A stretch of DNA of 64,000 bases, taken from assembly GCA_027489355.1 (NCBI GenBank), contig JAIXZY010000035.1:62001-126000 (forward strand), read 5' to 3'. This stretch comes from Paracoccaceae bacterium. GTDB taxonomy: Bacteria > Pseudomonadota > Alphaproteobacteria > Rhodobacterales > Rhodobacteraceae. Positions 14,796-23,186 of this stretch are shown piece after piece (positions within the stretch are counted from its first letter, which is position 1; every line of letters starts with the position of its first letter). The translations under genes were made by a program, and so were the position numbers. The notes beneath the pieces are model-generated. The model worked only from the letters and a program-made list of their open reading frames with translations, was not told the origin of the DNA and searched no databases.

Positions 14796-16157
14796 ATGTT
14801 CGACACCAATTTCACGCGCGAAAACAACGCCCGCCACTTCTGGGCCCCGATGTCCCACCCGCGCGATCTGCGCGCCGCACCGCCCAAGGTGATCGTCCGC
14901 GGTGAGGGGGTTCACATCGTGGACATCGACGGCCACCGGACACTGGACGGCGTCGGCGGACTGTGGTGCACCAACCTGGGCCACAGCTCCGAGCCGGTGA
15001 AGGAGGCCATCCGCCGCCAACTGGACACGCTCCCCTATTACAACACCTTCCGCAGCACCACGAACGCGCCGACGATCGAGCTGTCCTACCTTCTGCAGGA
15101 ATATTTCGCACCGGAAGGACTGACGCGCTGCTTCCTTACGGCGGGCGGATCCGACTCGGTCGAGACTGCGCTGCGCCTCGCCCGCCAGTTCCACCGCGTG
15201 AACGGCGAGCCGGAGCGCACCAAGTTCTTCTCGCTGAAGCGCGGCTATCACGGTACGCATTTCGGCGGCGCTTCGGTGAACGGAAACCCGAACTTCCGCC
15301 GGAACTACGAGCCGATGCTGGCGGGCTGCCACCACCTGCCCGCCCCGTTCGCCTACCGCAACGAATTTGGTACCGAGGATGAAGAGACGATCGCCAAGGG
15401 CATCGCCCGGGCCTTCGAGGAGGAAATCGCGTTCCAGGGCGCAAACACCATCGCCGCCCTGATCATGGAGCCTGTCCTGGGCGCAGGCGGCGTCATCGTC
15501 CCGCCCGAGACCCTGTTCCCGCTGATGCGCGCCATCTGTGACAAGCACGGCATCCTCCTGATCGCGGACGAGGTCATTACCGCGTTCGGCCGGACCGGGG
15601 CTGACTGCGGCTCGCGGCTCTGGGGCATCAAGCCCGACATGATGACGATGGCAAAAGCCCTCACCAACGGCTACTTCCCCCTGGGCGCGGTGATGATCTC
15701 GGACCGCATCGCGCAGGCCTTCGAAGCCAACGCCGACACGCGCGGCGTCATCAGCCACGGCTACACCTACTCTGGACATCCGGTCGGCGCGGCCGCAGCC
15801 GTCGCCGCCGTGACCGAGATCCGTCGCCAGAACCTTGCCGCACACGCCCGGACGCATGGCGAGACGCTGCTGGCCGGGTTCAAGGCGCTGCAGGACCGCT
15901 ACGAGCTGATCGGAAACGTGCGTGGCAAGGGTCTGATGCTTGCGATGGAACTTGTGACCGACCGGGCTGCCAAGACGCCCGCCGGGAAGCAGGTCGTCGA
16001 AAGGGTCTACGAGGCGGCCTATGCCGAAGGCCTGATCATGCGCACATCGGGCAACAACCTGATCCTGTCCCCGGCGCTGATCATCGGACCCGAGGACGTC
16101 GAAACCATCCTGCACTGTCTGGACGTGGGCCTGAAAGCGGGAACGGAGGCGCTTTAG
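14796..16157 (+). CDS. Class III PLP-dependent aminotransferase
   Basis: A 453-residue fold-type I enzyme of usual length. GGSDSVETALRLARQFH binds the cofactor phosphate, LIADEVITAFGRTG holds the PLP-ring Asp, and MAKALTNGYFPLGAVMIS the Schiff-base Lys. The segment TRENNARHFWAPMSHPRDL at the N-terminus is typical of omega-amino-acid or taurine:pyruvate type members. These transfer an amino group from a primary amine or beta-amino acid to pyruvate or 2-oxoglutarate. It lies in an operon with IclR and HAD genes; a product aldehyde could be oxidised by the nearby ALDH (11660). Confidence 0.9.
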   Translation: MFDTNFTRENNARHFWAPMSHPRDLRAAPPKVIVRGEGVHIVDIDGHRTLDGVGGLWCTNLGHSSEPVKEAIRRQLDTLPYYNTFRSTTNAPTIELSYLLQEYFAPEGLTRCFLTAGGSDSVETALRLARQFHRVNGEPERTKFFSLKRGYHGTHFGGASVNGNPNFRRNYEPMLAGCHHLPAPFAYRNEFGTEDEETIAKGIARAFEEEIAFQGANTIAALIMEPVLGAGGVIVPPETLFPLMRAICDKHGILLIADEVITAFGRTGADCGSRLWGIKPDMMTMAKALTNGYFPLGAVMISDRIAQAFEANADTRGVISHGYTYSGHPVGAAAAVAAVTEIRRQNLAAHARTHGETLLAGFKALQDRYELIGNVRGKGLMLAMELVTDRAAKTPAGKQVVERVYEAAYAEGLIMRTSGNNLILSPALIIGPEDVETILHCLDVGLKAGTEAL

Positions 16158-16228
16158 GCGCCGACGTTCCCGAAGCGACGTTGTCACGCGGCACGACCAG
16201 AACCATACTCACCGAAACGGGGATCGCC

Positions 16229-17026
16229 ATGCACGCCGAGACTTGCCTCAATGGAGTGACGAAACTGATCGACGTGATCGGTTCGAACGATTTTGCAGCG
16301 GACTTCTTCAGTGCGATCAACTCGATGGTGCCGATCGACCACTGCACGGTGTTCATGTCGGATGCGGGCAGCGTCCGCACTGTCATCGCACAGGCGCGAT
16401 CGGCAACAGCGAATCGACAGGTGCAGCATCTGGCGGATGCCTATTCGAATTCGGCCTATCGCGACGATCCGGTCTGGAGCAGCATCGACGCCCAACCGGC
16501 GTGCTGGGTGATCCTCCCGTCGGCCCTTCCCGATGCGAACTATCGCCGCGAGTTCTATGACAAGCCGAACATCCTGGAGGAAGTCGCGGTATCGGGGGTA
16601 TCCGGCCCACGGCGGGTGTATATCAGCTACTACCGCGAACGGGGCCATGCCCGGTTCAGCCGCGACGAGATCGACCGGCTGACCGCCTGTGCGCATCCCA
16701 CGATCGCGGTCCTTGGCAAGCATGTCGAACTGGCCAGCCGCGCCCCCGCGCCCCCGACCCCATCGGCCCCAGTCAGCCGGGACGAGCTTTACCGCAGGGT
16801 CCAGGTGGCCATTCACGATGAAAACCCGGCCCTGACCAAGCGCGAGGCCGAAATCTGCGCGGGGATCGTGCTTGGCTACACCGTGCTGGGTCTGAGCCTG
16901 AACCTGGGCATCAGCATGAACACCGTGGCCACCCATCGCAAGCGGGCCTATGCCAAGCTGAAGGTCTCAAGCCAGAACGAACTTTTTGCCCATTACTTCG
17001 GGATGGTCGAAGCCCTCAAGGCCTGA
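16229..17026 (+). CDS. LuxR-type transcriptional regulator
   Basis: A 265-residue protein from ATG 16229 (weak GGGGAT site; an upstream in-frame start at 16181 is less likely). The C-terminal LuxR helix-turn-helix is clear: LTKREAEICAGIVLGYTVLG followed by LGISMNTVATHRKRAYAKL. The N-terminal 190 residues include W/Y-rich segments (YRDDPVWSSID, RRVYISYYRERGHARFSR) that suggest a GAF-like sensor rather than a clear autoinducer pocket. No luxI is present in the window. It ends at a strong bidirectional terminator shared with the flavin reductase gene. Target genes are unknown. Confidence 0.85.
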   Translation: MHAETCLNGVTKLIDVIGSNDFAADFFSAINSMVPIDHCTVFMSDAGSVRTVIAQARSATANRQVQHLADAYSNSAYRDDPVWSSIDAQPACWVILPSALPDANYRREFYDKPNILEEVAVSGVSGPRRVYISYYRERGHARFSRDEIDRLTACAHPTIAVLGKHVELASRAPAPPTPSAPVSRDELYRRVQVAIHDENPALTKREAEICAGIVLGYTVLGLSLNLGISMNTVATHRKRAYAKLKVSSQNELFAHYFGMVEALKA

Positions 17027-17042
17027 CCCGCCCTCTGACAGG

Positions 17043-17078
17043 AAGAAAGGGCCGCCAGGATGCGCGGCCCTTTCTTTT
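17043..17078. terminator. Bidirectional Rho-independent terminator
   Basis: AGAAAGGGCCGC and GCGGCCCTTTCTT form a long stem with T tracts on both strands. It separates the convergent LuxR-type gene and the flavin reductase gene. Confidence 0.9.
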
Positions 17079-17090
17079 GATTTCCTGCAC

Positions 17091-17594
17091 TCAGGCGATC
17101 CGCTGCGCCGTCGGGGCAACGCCGTGATAATGCCGGTCGAAGTAGACCAGCCCCGCCCGATCCTCGCCCAGTTCAATCTGCACCACTTCGGCCAGAAAGA
17201 TCGTATGCGACCCGCATTCGACCATCTCCGAAATCCGGCAGTCGAAGGCGACAAGCGCAGAGGTCAGTATCGGCGCGCCGGTGGTGCCCTGATGATGCGC
17301 CACATGGTCGAACCGAAGCTCGGCCGGCACACCGGCCATGCCGGCGAAGATCCGGGCGATCTCTTCGTCCTCGTGGGCCAGAACGTTCACGCAGATGCGC
17401 CCGTTGGCCTTGATGGTCTTGTTGGACCAGCTGTTGCGGTTGATGCAGACCAGCAGGGTTGCCGGACTGTCGGTCACGGAACTGACCGCCGTGACCGTGG
17501 TGCCACATTTCCCGGCAACACCGTCCGAAGTGACGACGCTGACCGCCGCGCCCAGTTTCGACATTGCCGTGCGGAACAGGGATTGATCAAGCAT
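17091..17594 (-). CDS. Flavin reductase component of a two-component monooxygenase
   Basis: A 167-residue flavin reductase-like domain (PF01613). FRTAMSKLGAAVSVVTSDG, then GTTVTAVSSVTDSPATLLVC, INRNSWS and ICVNVLAHEDEEIARIFAG are all typical, as is the C-terminal YFDRHYHGV. It reduces FMN or FAD with NAD(P)H and hands the reduced flavin to a monooxygenase. ATG 17594 follows GGAGACC; the gene lies 14 nt after the monooxygenase-like gene at 17609 in the same transcript. It may also serve the HpaB-like enzyme at 20189. Confidence 0.92.
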   Translation of the reverse strand: MLDQSLFRTAMSKLGAAVSVVTSDGVAGKCGTTVTAVSSVTDSPATLLVCINRNSWSNKTIKANGRICVNVLAHEDEEIARIFAGMAGVPAELRFDHVAHHQGTTGAPILTSALVAFDCRISEMVECGSHTIFLAEVVQIELGEDRAGLVYFDRHYHGVAPTAQRIA

Positions 17595-17608
17595 TGCGGT
17601 CTCCGGGA

Positions 17609-18784
17609 TCAAGCCAGGCGTGCCAGGTCGGTTTCGCCCAGCAGCTGGGCACCAGGGTTCTGCAATTGCTTGCGCTGGTGGCCGATGTGCACCATCACCG
17701 CCTCCAGGTCGCGGCGGCGCCGCTCGAAGGGCGAACGCTTGTAGATGACCGACGCACCCATCAGTTCCAGCGCCAGAAGGCATGCCTTGCGCACCTGATG
17801 GCCGGTGTTCACCGAGGACAGCGCGGCGTCGGCCAGTTCCTCGGGCGTCAGCATCTCGCCGGCGAACAGCTTGTCGCTGAAGTAGGTCGCGGCCGAAATC
17901 GCATAAGCCCGTGCCGCGCGATAGTTCATTTCCGCCTCGGCATATTGCGTGCGGGTCAGTCGGTCGGTCGGCCCCCGCTTCTGCAGCTCTTTCCGGACGT
18001 CGTCCAGGATGCGGCGACCCAGGCCCAGGATGACGCCCTGAAGCGAGATCGAGATGAACTTGCCATAGCGCGACAGCGGCGGCAGATGCGGGGCGGCGCC
18101 GTCGAAATACTTGAAGACATGGCCGTCCGGGATCGTGACGTCTTCGACCAGGTAATCCGTGCTGCCCGATCCGCGCAGGCCGATCACGTTCCAGGTGTCC
18201 AGCAGCTTGACCTTCTCGACCGGCAGATAGGCGACGCGGAACTCGGGCTGCCCGGTTGCATCCAGGATCGGCTTGCCGTCCTGGAACAGCTGGATGCCGC
18301 CGACAATGTTCTGGGCGCTGTGTATGCCGCTGCCAAAGGGCCACTGGCCCCGGGTGATGTGCCAGCCGCCCTCGACCTTGTCGGCCCGAACGGGCGGGAA
18401 GAAGCCGCCAGCGGTGGCGTCATCCATCGAGACATAAAGTGATTCGGCCACCTCGCGCGGGAACTGCGCACCGTAGAAGCCGGTGTCGGACAGGATCTGC
18501 ACGTTCCAGGCGACAGAGGCGTCTTCGTAGCCCAGGATTTCCACCAGACGGATCTGGTCCTCGAAGCGCATGGCAGGCCCGCCCCATTCGGCCGGCCAGG
18601 CAATGCGATAGACACCGGCTTCGCGCAGCGCCCGCTGCAGCTTGGGGGTCAGGTGCCCAAGACGGTCCACCTCGTCCGCCTCCGCCGCCACCAGCGGGGT
18701 CAGCTGGCGGACCGCCGCAATGATTTCTTCGCTCGATTTGTACACGTCGCCGCGGGTCATCTTGGGCGGGGTCATCTGATTCAT
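17609..18784 (-). CDS. Acyl-CoA dehydrogenase-fold flavin-dependent monooxygenase
   Basis: A 391-residue protein from ATG 18784, or 433 residues if the in-frame ATG at 18910 is used; neither has a strong ribosome site. The N-terminal helical domain, central beta domain (GGWHITRGQWPFGSGIHSAQ, then LLDTWNVIGLRGSGSTDYLV) and C-terminal helical bundle match the HsaA/DszC-type oxygenase branch of the acyl-CoA dehydrogenase superfamily. In this family enzymes use reduced flavin from a partner reductase to hydroxylate or oxidise a ring, sulfur or nitrogen atom. The reductase gene directly downstream supports this over a true CoA-thioester dehydrogenase. The substrate is unknown. Confidence 0.8.
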   Translation of the reverse strand: MNQMTPPKMTRGDVYKSSEEIIAAVRQLTPLVAAEADEVDRLGHLTPKLQRALREAGVYRIAWPAEWGGPAMRFEDQIRLVEILGYEDASVAWNVQILSDTGFYGAQFPREVAESLYVSMDDATAGGFFPPVRADKVEGGWHITRGQWPFGSGIHSAQNIVGGIQLFQDGKPILDATGQPEFRVAYLPVEKVKLLDTWNVIGLRGSGSTDYLVEDVTIPDGHVFKYFDGAAPHLPPLSRYGKFISISLQGVILGLGRRILDDVRKELQKRGPTDRLTRTQYAEAEMNYRAARAYAISAATYFSDKLFAGEMLTPEELADAALSSVNTGHQVRKACLLALELMGASVIYKRSPFERRRRDLEAVMVHIGHQRKQLQNPGAQLLGETDLARLA

Positions 18785-18965
18785 CGGATTCGATCTCGCT
18801 TCCTGGTCTGGGAGCAGAACCTCACTGGCCTGCTCGGCAACGGTCTTCGGCTCTGCAGCCCGCATGGCGGCAAGCATGCGGGGCTGCTGTTCATCTTGGG
18901 TTCGGGGCATTGAAACCAGATGCCCGCGGGACTGGCACTACCCTCTGCGGGGGAGATTGAAAGAA

Positions 18966-19008
18966 ATGTGTACATCTGTCCATCAAAAATTTGGACAAAC
19001 GTACACAT
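18966..19008. promoter_or_regulatory. Large inverted repeat with TGTAC cores in a divergent promoter
   Basis: ATGTGTACATCTGTCC (18966-18981) and GGACAAACGTACACAT (18993-19008) match as an inverted repeat at 14 of 16 positions around an 11-bp AT-rich centre. It lies between the monooxygenase/reductase unit and the DapB-like gene. A related palindrome is upstream of 20189. It is a probable operator for one regulator controlling the cluster. Confidence 0.7.
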
Positions 19009-19078
19009 CCCTCGTATGGTCCCTCGAAGGATGTGGCCGCCCGGCCTTTTTGCGGTCCACAGCAGGGGAGAGATGGGG

Positions 19079-20098
19079 ATGAACGGCCCTAGGGTAATCG
19101 TCTATGGCATGGGGCGGATCGGTTGCCGGATCGCGCGGTATGCGATGGACAAGGGCGCGCAGGTCGTGGCCGGCTATGTCCGCAGCGCCGAGAGCCGCGA
19201 CGCGATCGCCCGCGATTTTCCCGGACTTGAACTCTGCCTGCCGGACCGCCCGCTGGCCAGCCATCGCGCCGACATCCTGCTGATCGCGCACAGCGGCCTT
19301 TACTGCGAAATGTTCGACGTTGCCCGTCGCGGCGCGCTGGCGGGACTGGATGTCATTACCCTGTCGGACGAGGGCTTCGATCCCTTCATGCTGTCCGAGA
19401 ACATGGAAGCCTCGCAGATCCTGCATCATCTCTTCGTCAAGGCAGGTCGCACCATGCTGAGCGTCGGGGTCCAGGATGCCCTCTGGTATGCCCAACCGCT
19501 GGGTCTGGCGATGGGGGCGCAGCGCATCATTGAAATGCGCTGCACCTGCATTTCCGACCGGGGTCTGTTCGGTCACGCCGCCTCCGCAGACCTGCCCCTG
19601 GGCCTGACGCCCGCACAGTTCCGGACGGCAGGACTGGCCTCCGGGCAGGCTCAGCCTGGCGTGCTGGCGATTGGCCTGCGTCCCTTGATCCACGCGCTTG
19701 ACCTGTCGATTCGCCACTGCGACCTGCGCAATGAACCTTTGATTGCGGAACAGGACTTCAGCCTGCCCGACGGTCGCCAGATCACCGCGGGCATGACCTG
19801 CGGCATTGTCGAGCACGTCACCTATCACACGGAAGAAGGTCCACGAATCGGTGGGCAGTTCAGCAAGGGATACTTCCCGGCCGGCACCGCCACCTACAAC
19901 GAATGGGTCCTCCACGGAGAGCCGGACCTGAGCCTGCGCATCGACGGCCTGCGCGGGGACGTCATGGTTGCCGCAACGGTGGTGAACCGGATGCTGGACG
20001 TGATCAAGGCAGCGCCGGGGATGGCCCGGGTGGACCAGATCGCGCCGGGGCGTCATGTCAGCCGGTTGCGCCACGTCACGCATCTGGCGGCTTCGTAA
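19079..20098 (+). CDS. DapB-like NAD(P)H-dependent amine dehydrogenase (copy 1)
   Basis: A 339-residue oxidoreductase. PRVIVYGMGRIGCRIARYAM is the Rossmann fingerprint; VVAGYVRSAESRDAIAR and the later DVITLSDEGFDPF and GVQDALWYAQPLGLAMGAQR match dihydrodipicolinate-reductase-like amine dehydrogenases (related to 2,4-diaminopentanoate dehydrogenase). It is too long and divergent for true DapB. ATG 19079 is chosen because AGGGGAG lies 9 nt before it. A clear paralogue is at 31050. Such enzymes oxidise or reduce an amine/imine or keto group; the substrate here is unknown. TGTAC-type operators lie on both sides of the gene. Confidence 0.75.
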   Translation: MNGPRVIVYGMGRIGCRIARYAMDKGAQVVAGYVRSAESRDAIARDFPGLELCLPDRPLASHRADILLIAHSGLYCEMFDVARRGALAGLDVITLSDEGFDPFMLSENMEASQILHHLFVKAGRTMLSVGVQDALWYAQPLGLAMGAQRIIEMRCTCISDRGLFGHAASADLPLGLTPAQFRTAGLASGQAQPGVLAIGLRPLIHALDLSIRHCDLRNEPLIAEQDFSLPDGRQITAGMTCGIVEHVTYHTEEGPRIGGQFSKGYFPAGTATYNEWVLHGEPDLSLRIDGLRGDVMVAATVVNRMLDVIKAAPGMARVDQIAPGRHVSRLRHVTHLAAS

Positions 20099-20151
20099 CC
20101 CGCAAAGGGTAGGGTGCCGCCGATGAAACCGAATACTAATCCGACAGCTTT

Positions 20152-20165
20152 TGTACACATGTACA
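20152..20165. promoter_or_regulatory. TGTACA palindrome upstream of the HpaB-like gene
   Basis: TGTACA-CA-TGTACA is a near-perfect palindrome 24 nt before the HpaB-like start codon. It shares its core with the inverted repeat at 18966-19008, implying common regulation. The short gap 20099-20188 holds nothing else recognisable. Confidence 0.65.
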
Positions 20166-20188
20166 CCTAAACGGAAGGGGCCAAGCCA

Positions 20189-21733
20189 ATGTTCGATGCC
20201 GATGAAAAGCGACTGATGCCTCCAAATGGAGCCGAGTTTCTGGAAAGCCTCCGCGATGGCCGCGAGGTCTGGATCTATGGCGAAAAGGTCACCGACGTCA
20301 CCTCCCACCCCGCCTTCCGCAACTCCAGCCGTGCGCTGGCGCGTCTGTATCAGGCGATGCATGAGGAAGGGACGCGGGAAAAGCTTCTGGTGCCCACCGA
20401 TACCGGCAGCGGCGGGCAGACCCATGCCTTCTTCAAGGTCCCCCGCTCCAAGGACGACCTGCGCGCCGGACGGCAGGCCATCAAGACCTGGCAGGAACTG
20501 GTTTTCGGCTGGATGGGCCGGTCGCCGGATTACAAGGCATCGCTTCTGACCGGCATCGGCGCCAATCCGGAGTATTTCGGCGAGTACGCGCAGAATGCCG
20601 CGAACTGGTACCGCAAGGCCCAGGAAGGCGTACTGCACATGGCGCATGCCATCGTGAACCCGCCGGTCGACCGCAATCTGCCCTTCGACCAGATCAACGA
20701 CGTCGTCGTTCACGTCGAGCGCGAGACGGATGCGGGTGTGATCATCAGCGGCGCCAAGGTGGTGGCGACGGGCGCGCCCCAGACCCAGTACATGTTCGTG
20801 GCGCATACCGGTGCGCCGGCGACGAAGAAGGAATTCGCCCTGTCCTTCATCGCTCCGACCAACGGACCGGGGACCAAGCTGATCTGCCGTCCTTCGTACG
20901 AATTTGCAGCGGCGACCTCGGGCAGCCCTTGGGACTATCCGCTGTCCAGCCGCTTCGACGAAAACGACTCGATCCTCGTGTTCGACAAGTGCCTGATCCC
21001 GTGGGAAAACATCATCGTCTACGATGTGAACCGCATCAACAGCTACTACAAGGACATCCGCTGGGACGGACAGGCGCTGCTGCAGTCGATCACCCGGATG
21101 GAAGTCAAGATGACCTTCCTTGCCGGCGCGCTGAGCAAGGCGCTGGACATCACCGGAGCCGGGCAATTCCGCGGGGTCGAGGCCGCCTTGGGCGAGGTGG
21201 TGAACTATCGCAACCTGGTCGCCGGACTGCGTGACGGCATGATCGAGACGGCCAAACCCGGCTTTGGCGGCGCGATGCTGCCGAACCCGCGCTACGGCAA
21301 GGCCTATACTTCGGTCGCGCCCAAGCTTTACAGCCGGATCAAGGAAATCGTGGAGACCGTCGTGGCTTCGGGTCTGATCTACCTGAACTCGAATACCGAG
21401 GACCTGAAGACCCCGGAACTGCGGCCCTACCTGGAGAAGTATCTGCGCGGCTCGAACGGCCTGACGGTGGACGACCGCTCCAAGACGATGAAGCTGCTCT
21501 GGGACGCCATCGGGTCCGAGTTCGGCGGTCGGCACGAACTGTACGAACTCAACTATTTCGGCTCGCCGGAACTCAACAACATCGAGTCGCTGGCCCATGC
21601 CCGCGCCAATGGCGAGATTGACGAGATGCGCACCCTGGTCGAGAAGTGCATGAACGAATACGACGTCAACGGCTGGACGGTAAGCGACTTCATCAACCCC
21701 GACGACGTAAGCCGGGTGCGCCGGTCCCGCTGA
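20189..21733 (+). CDS. HpaB-family FADH2-dependent monooxygenase
   Basis: A 514-residue member of the 4-hydroxyphenylacetate 3-monooxygenase oxygenase family. The N-terminus (FLESLRDGREVWIYGEKVTD, then HPAFRNSSRALARLYQAMH) and the middle (SGAKVVATGAPQTQYMFVAH) are highly typical, and the C-terminal helical domain is complete. With reduced flavin supplied in trans (probably by the reductase at 17091) it hydroxylates a phenol or a related ring or N-containing substrate. The true substrate cannot be read from sequence; the surrounding amine-type genes make a plain phenylacetate less likely. A good GGAAGGGG site precedes the ATG. A strong terminator follows. Confidence 0.88.
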   Translation: MFDADEKRLMPPNGAEFLESLRDGREVWIYGEKVTDVTSHPAFRNSSRALARLYQAMHEEGTREKLLVPTDTGSGGQTHAFFKVPRSKDDLRAGRQAIKTWQELVFGWMGRSPDYKASLLTGIGANPEYFGEYAQNAANWYRKAQEGVLHMAHAIVNPPVDRNLPFDQINDVVVHVERETDAGVIISGAKVVATGAPQTQYMFVAHTGAPATKKEFALSFIAPTNGPGTKLICRPSYEFAAATSGSPWDYPLSSRFDENDSILVFDKCLIPWENIIVYDVNRINSYYKDIRWDGQALLQSITRMEVKMTFLAGALSKALDITGAGQFRGVEAALGEVVNYRNLVAGLRDGMIETAKPGFGGAMLPNPRYGKAYTSVAPKLYSRIKEIVETVVASGLIYLNSNTEDLKTPELRPYLEKYLRGSNGLTVDDRSKTMKLLWDAIGSEFGGRHELYELNYFGSPELNNIESLAHARANGEIDEMRTLVEKCMNEYDVNGWTVSDFINPDDVSRVRRSR

Positions 21734-21760
21734 CCGCAGCGGCAAGCGCAGACAACAAAC

Positions 21761-21800
21761 GCCGGGCCCCGCATCGCCTCGGGGCCCGGCTTGCTTGATT
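21761..21800 (+). terminator. Rho-independent terminator after the HpaB-like gene
   Basis: GCCGGGCCCCG (21761-21771) pairs with CGGGGCCCGGC (21780-21790), an 11-bp stem, followed by TTGCTTGATTTT. Confidence 0.85.
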
Positions 21801-21830
21801 TTCGAAGGCACGGCCGGAGATGCTGCCCCA

Positions 21831-23024
21831 ATGACTTCACTGCCTGCCGACCGGATGCGTCCGGCCGACCGTATCCTTGTCCAGATCCTTGTGGGCGTAA
21901 CCCTTTGCCACCTGATCAATGACGTGATCCAGGCCCTGCTGCCGGCGCTTTATCCGATGTTCAAGGCGGACCTCGGGCTAAGCTTCACACAGATCGGCAC
22001 GATCGGTCTGATGTTCCAGGTCACGGCCTCGATCTTCCAGCCGATGATCGGCCTGCTGACCGACCGGCACCCCAGCCGGTTGGGGCTGCCCATTGCCCTT
22101 GGCCTGACCGGGACCTCGCTTCTGCTTTTGTCGCAGGCGCAAAGTTACCCGGCGGTTCTTGTGGCGGCGATCGTCATGGGCCTGGGGTCCTCCATCTTCC
22201 ATCCCGAGGCCGCAAGGGCGGCGCGGCTCAGTTCCGGCGGGCGCTACGGGCTCGCCCAGTCGGTGTTCCAGGTCGGCGGAAGCGTCGGCACGTCTCTGGC
22301 CCCCGTGCTGGCGGCCTTCGTCATCCTTCCGCTTGGCCAGGCGGCGATCCTCAGCTTCGTTCTCCTGGTTCTGGCGGGCCTGCTGATCGTGACCCGAATT
22401 TCGGCCTGGTACCTGGAAGCACAACTGCAACATCGTGCAGCCCTACGCTCGGCGGCGGCATCGGGGCGGCCGCGGCCGCAGGTGATCGCCACCATCACCA
22501 TCCTCTGCCTGCTGATCTTTGCGAAGAACATCTACACCACAAGCATCCAGAACTATTACACCTTCTACCTGATCGACCAGTTCGGCCTGCCGGTGCAGTC
22601 GGCCCAGCTTCTGCTGTTCCTCTTCCTCGGCGCAATCGCCGTCGGCACACTTCTTGGCGGTCCGCTGACCGACCGCTTCGGCACCCGTTTCGTGATCTGG
22701 TTCTCGATCCTCGGTTGCCTGCCCTTCACCCTTGCCCTGCCCTATGCCAACCTGCCCCTCGCCTGTCTGCTATCGGTGCTGATCGGTCTGATCCTGTCCT
22801 CGGCCTTTTCGGCAATCGTGGTCTTCGGGCAGGAACTGCTGCCCGGGCGCGTGGGGCTGATCGCAGGTCTGTTCTTCGGGCTGGCCTTCGGTTTCTCGGG
22901 GATCGGCGCTGTCACGCTGGGCATGCTGGCCGACGCCTACGGCATCCGCACGGTCTTCGTGCTGTGTTCCTACCTGCCGGTTCTGGGCTTCCTGGCCCTC
23001 TTCCTTCCGCGGCTCGTCCGCTGA
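21831..23024 (+). CDS. MFS transporter, fosmidomycin-resistance (Fsr)-like
   Basis: A 397-residue, 12-helix major facilitator protein. LCHLINDVIQALLPALYPMF followed by FTQIGTIGLMFQVTASIFQP is the Fsr-like family signature, and the A-loop is present as LLTDRHPSRLG. ATG 21831 is preferred; a TTG at 21795 would lie inside the terminator stem. Members export small anionic or drug-like molecules. It stands alone after the monooxygenase terminator and may export a metabolite of this cluster; that is inference. Confidence 0.88.
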   Translation: MTSLPADRMRPADRILVQILVGVTLCHLINDVIQALLPALYPMFKADLGLSFTQIGTIGLMFQVTASIFQPMIGLLTDRHPSRLGLPIALGLTGTSLLLLSQAQSYPAVLVAAIVMGLGSSIFHPEAARAARLSSGGRYGLAQSVFQVGGSVGTSLAPVLAAFVILPLGQAAILSFVLLVLAGLLIVTRISAWYLEAQLQHRAALRSAAASGRPRPQVIATITILCLLIFAKNIYTTSIQNYYTFYLIDQFGLPVQSAQLLLFLFLGAIAVGTLLGGPLTDRFGTRFVIWFSILGCLPFTLALPYANLPLACLLSVLIGLILSSAFSAIVVFGQELLPGRVGLIAGLFFGLAFGFSGIGAVTLGMLADAYGIRTVFVLCSYLPVLGFLALFLPRLVR

Positions 23025-23186
23025 CCGGCACAGGCCAGCCGACGTCTCATTCTGGATCACCCATGAGGGGTATCGGATGCGATATGCTTTGGGGGCAACC
23101 TTCGGCTTCAGGTCCAGAAGTCCCGTCCGATGGACCCCCTAAAATGGGCTGGGAACCTGCCCATGCCAAGATCAACAGGAGGATCC

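Noticed and set aside
18983-21919. 978-codon frame on the minus strand
   Set aside because: It covers the DapB-like and HpaB-like genes, both with clear family motifs. Its product has no recognisable motif.
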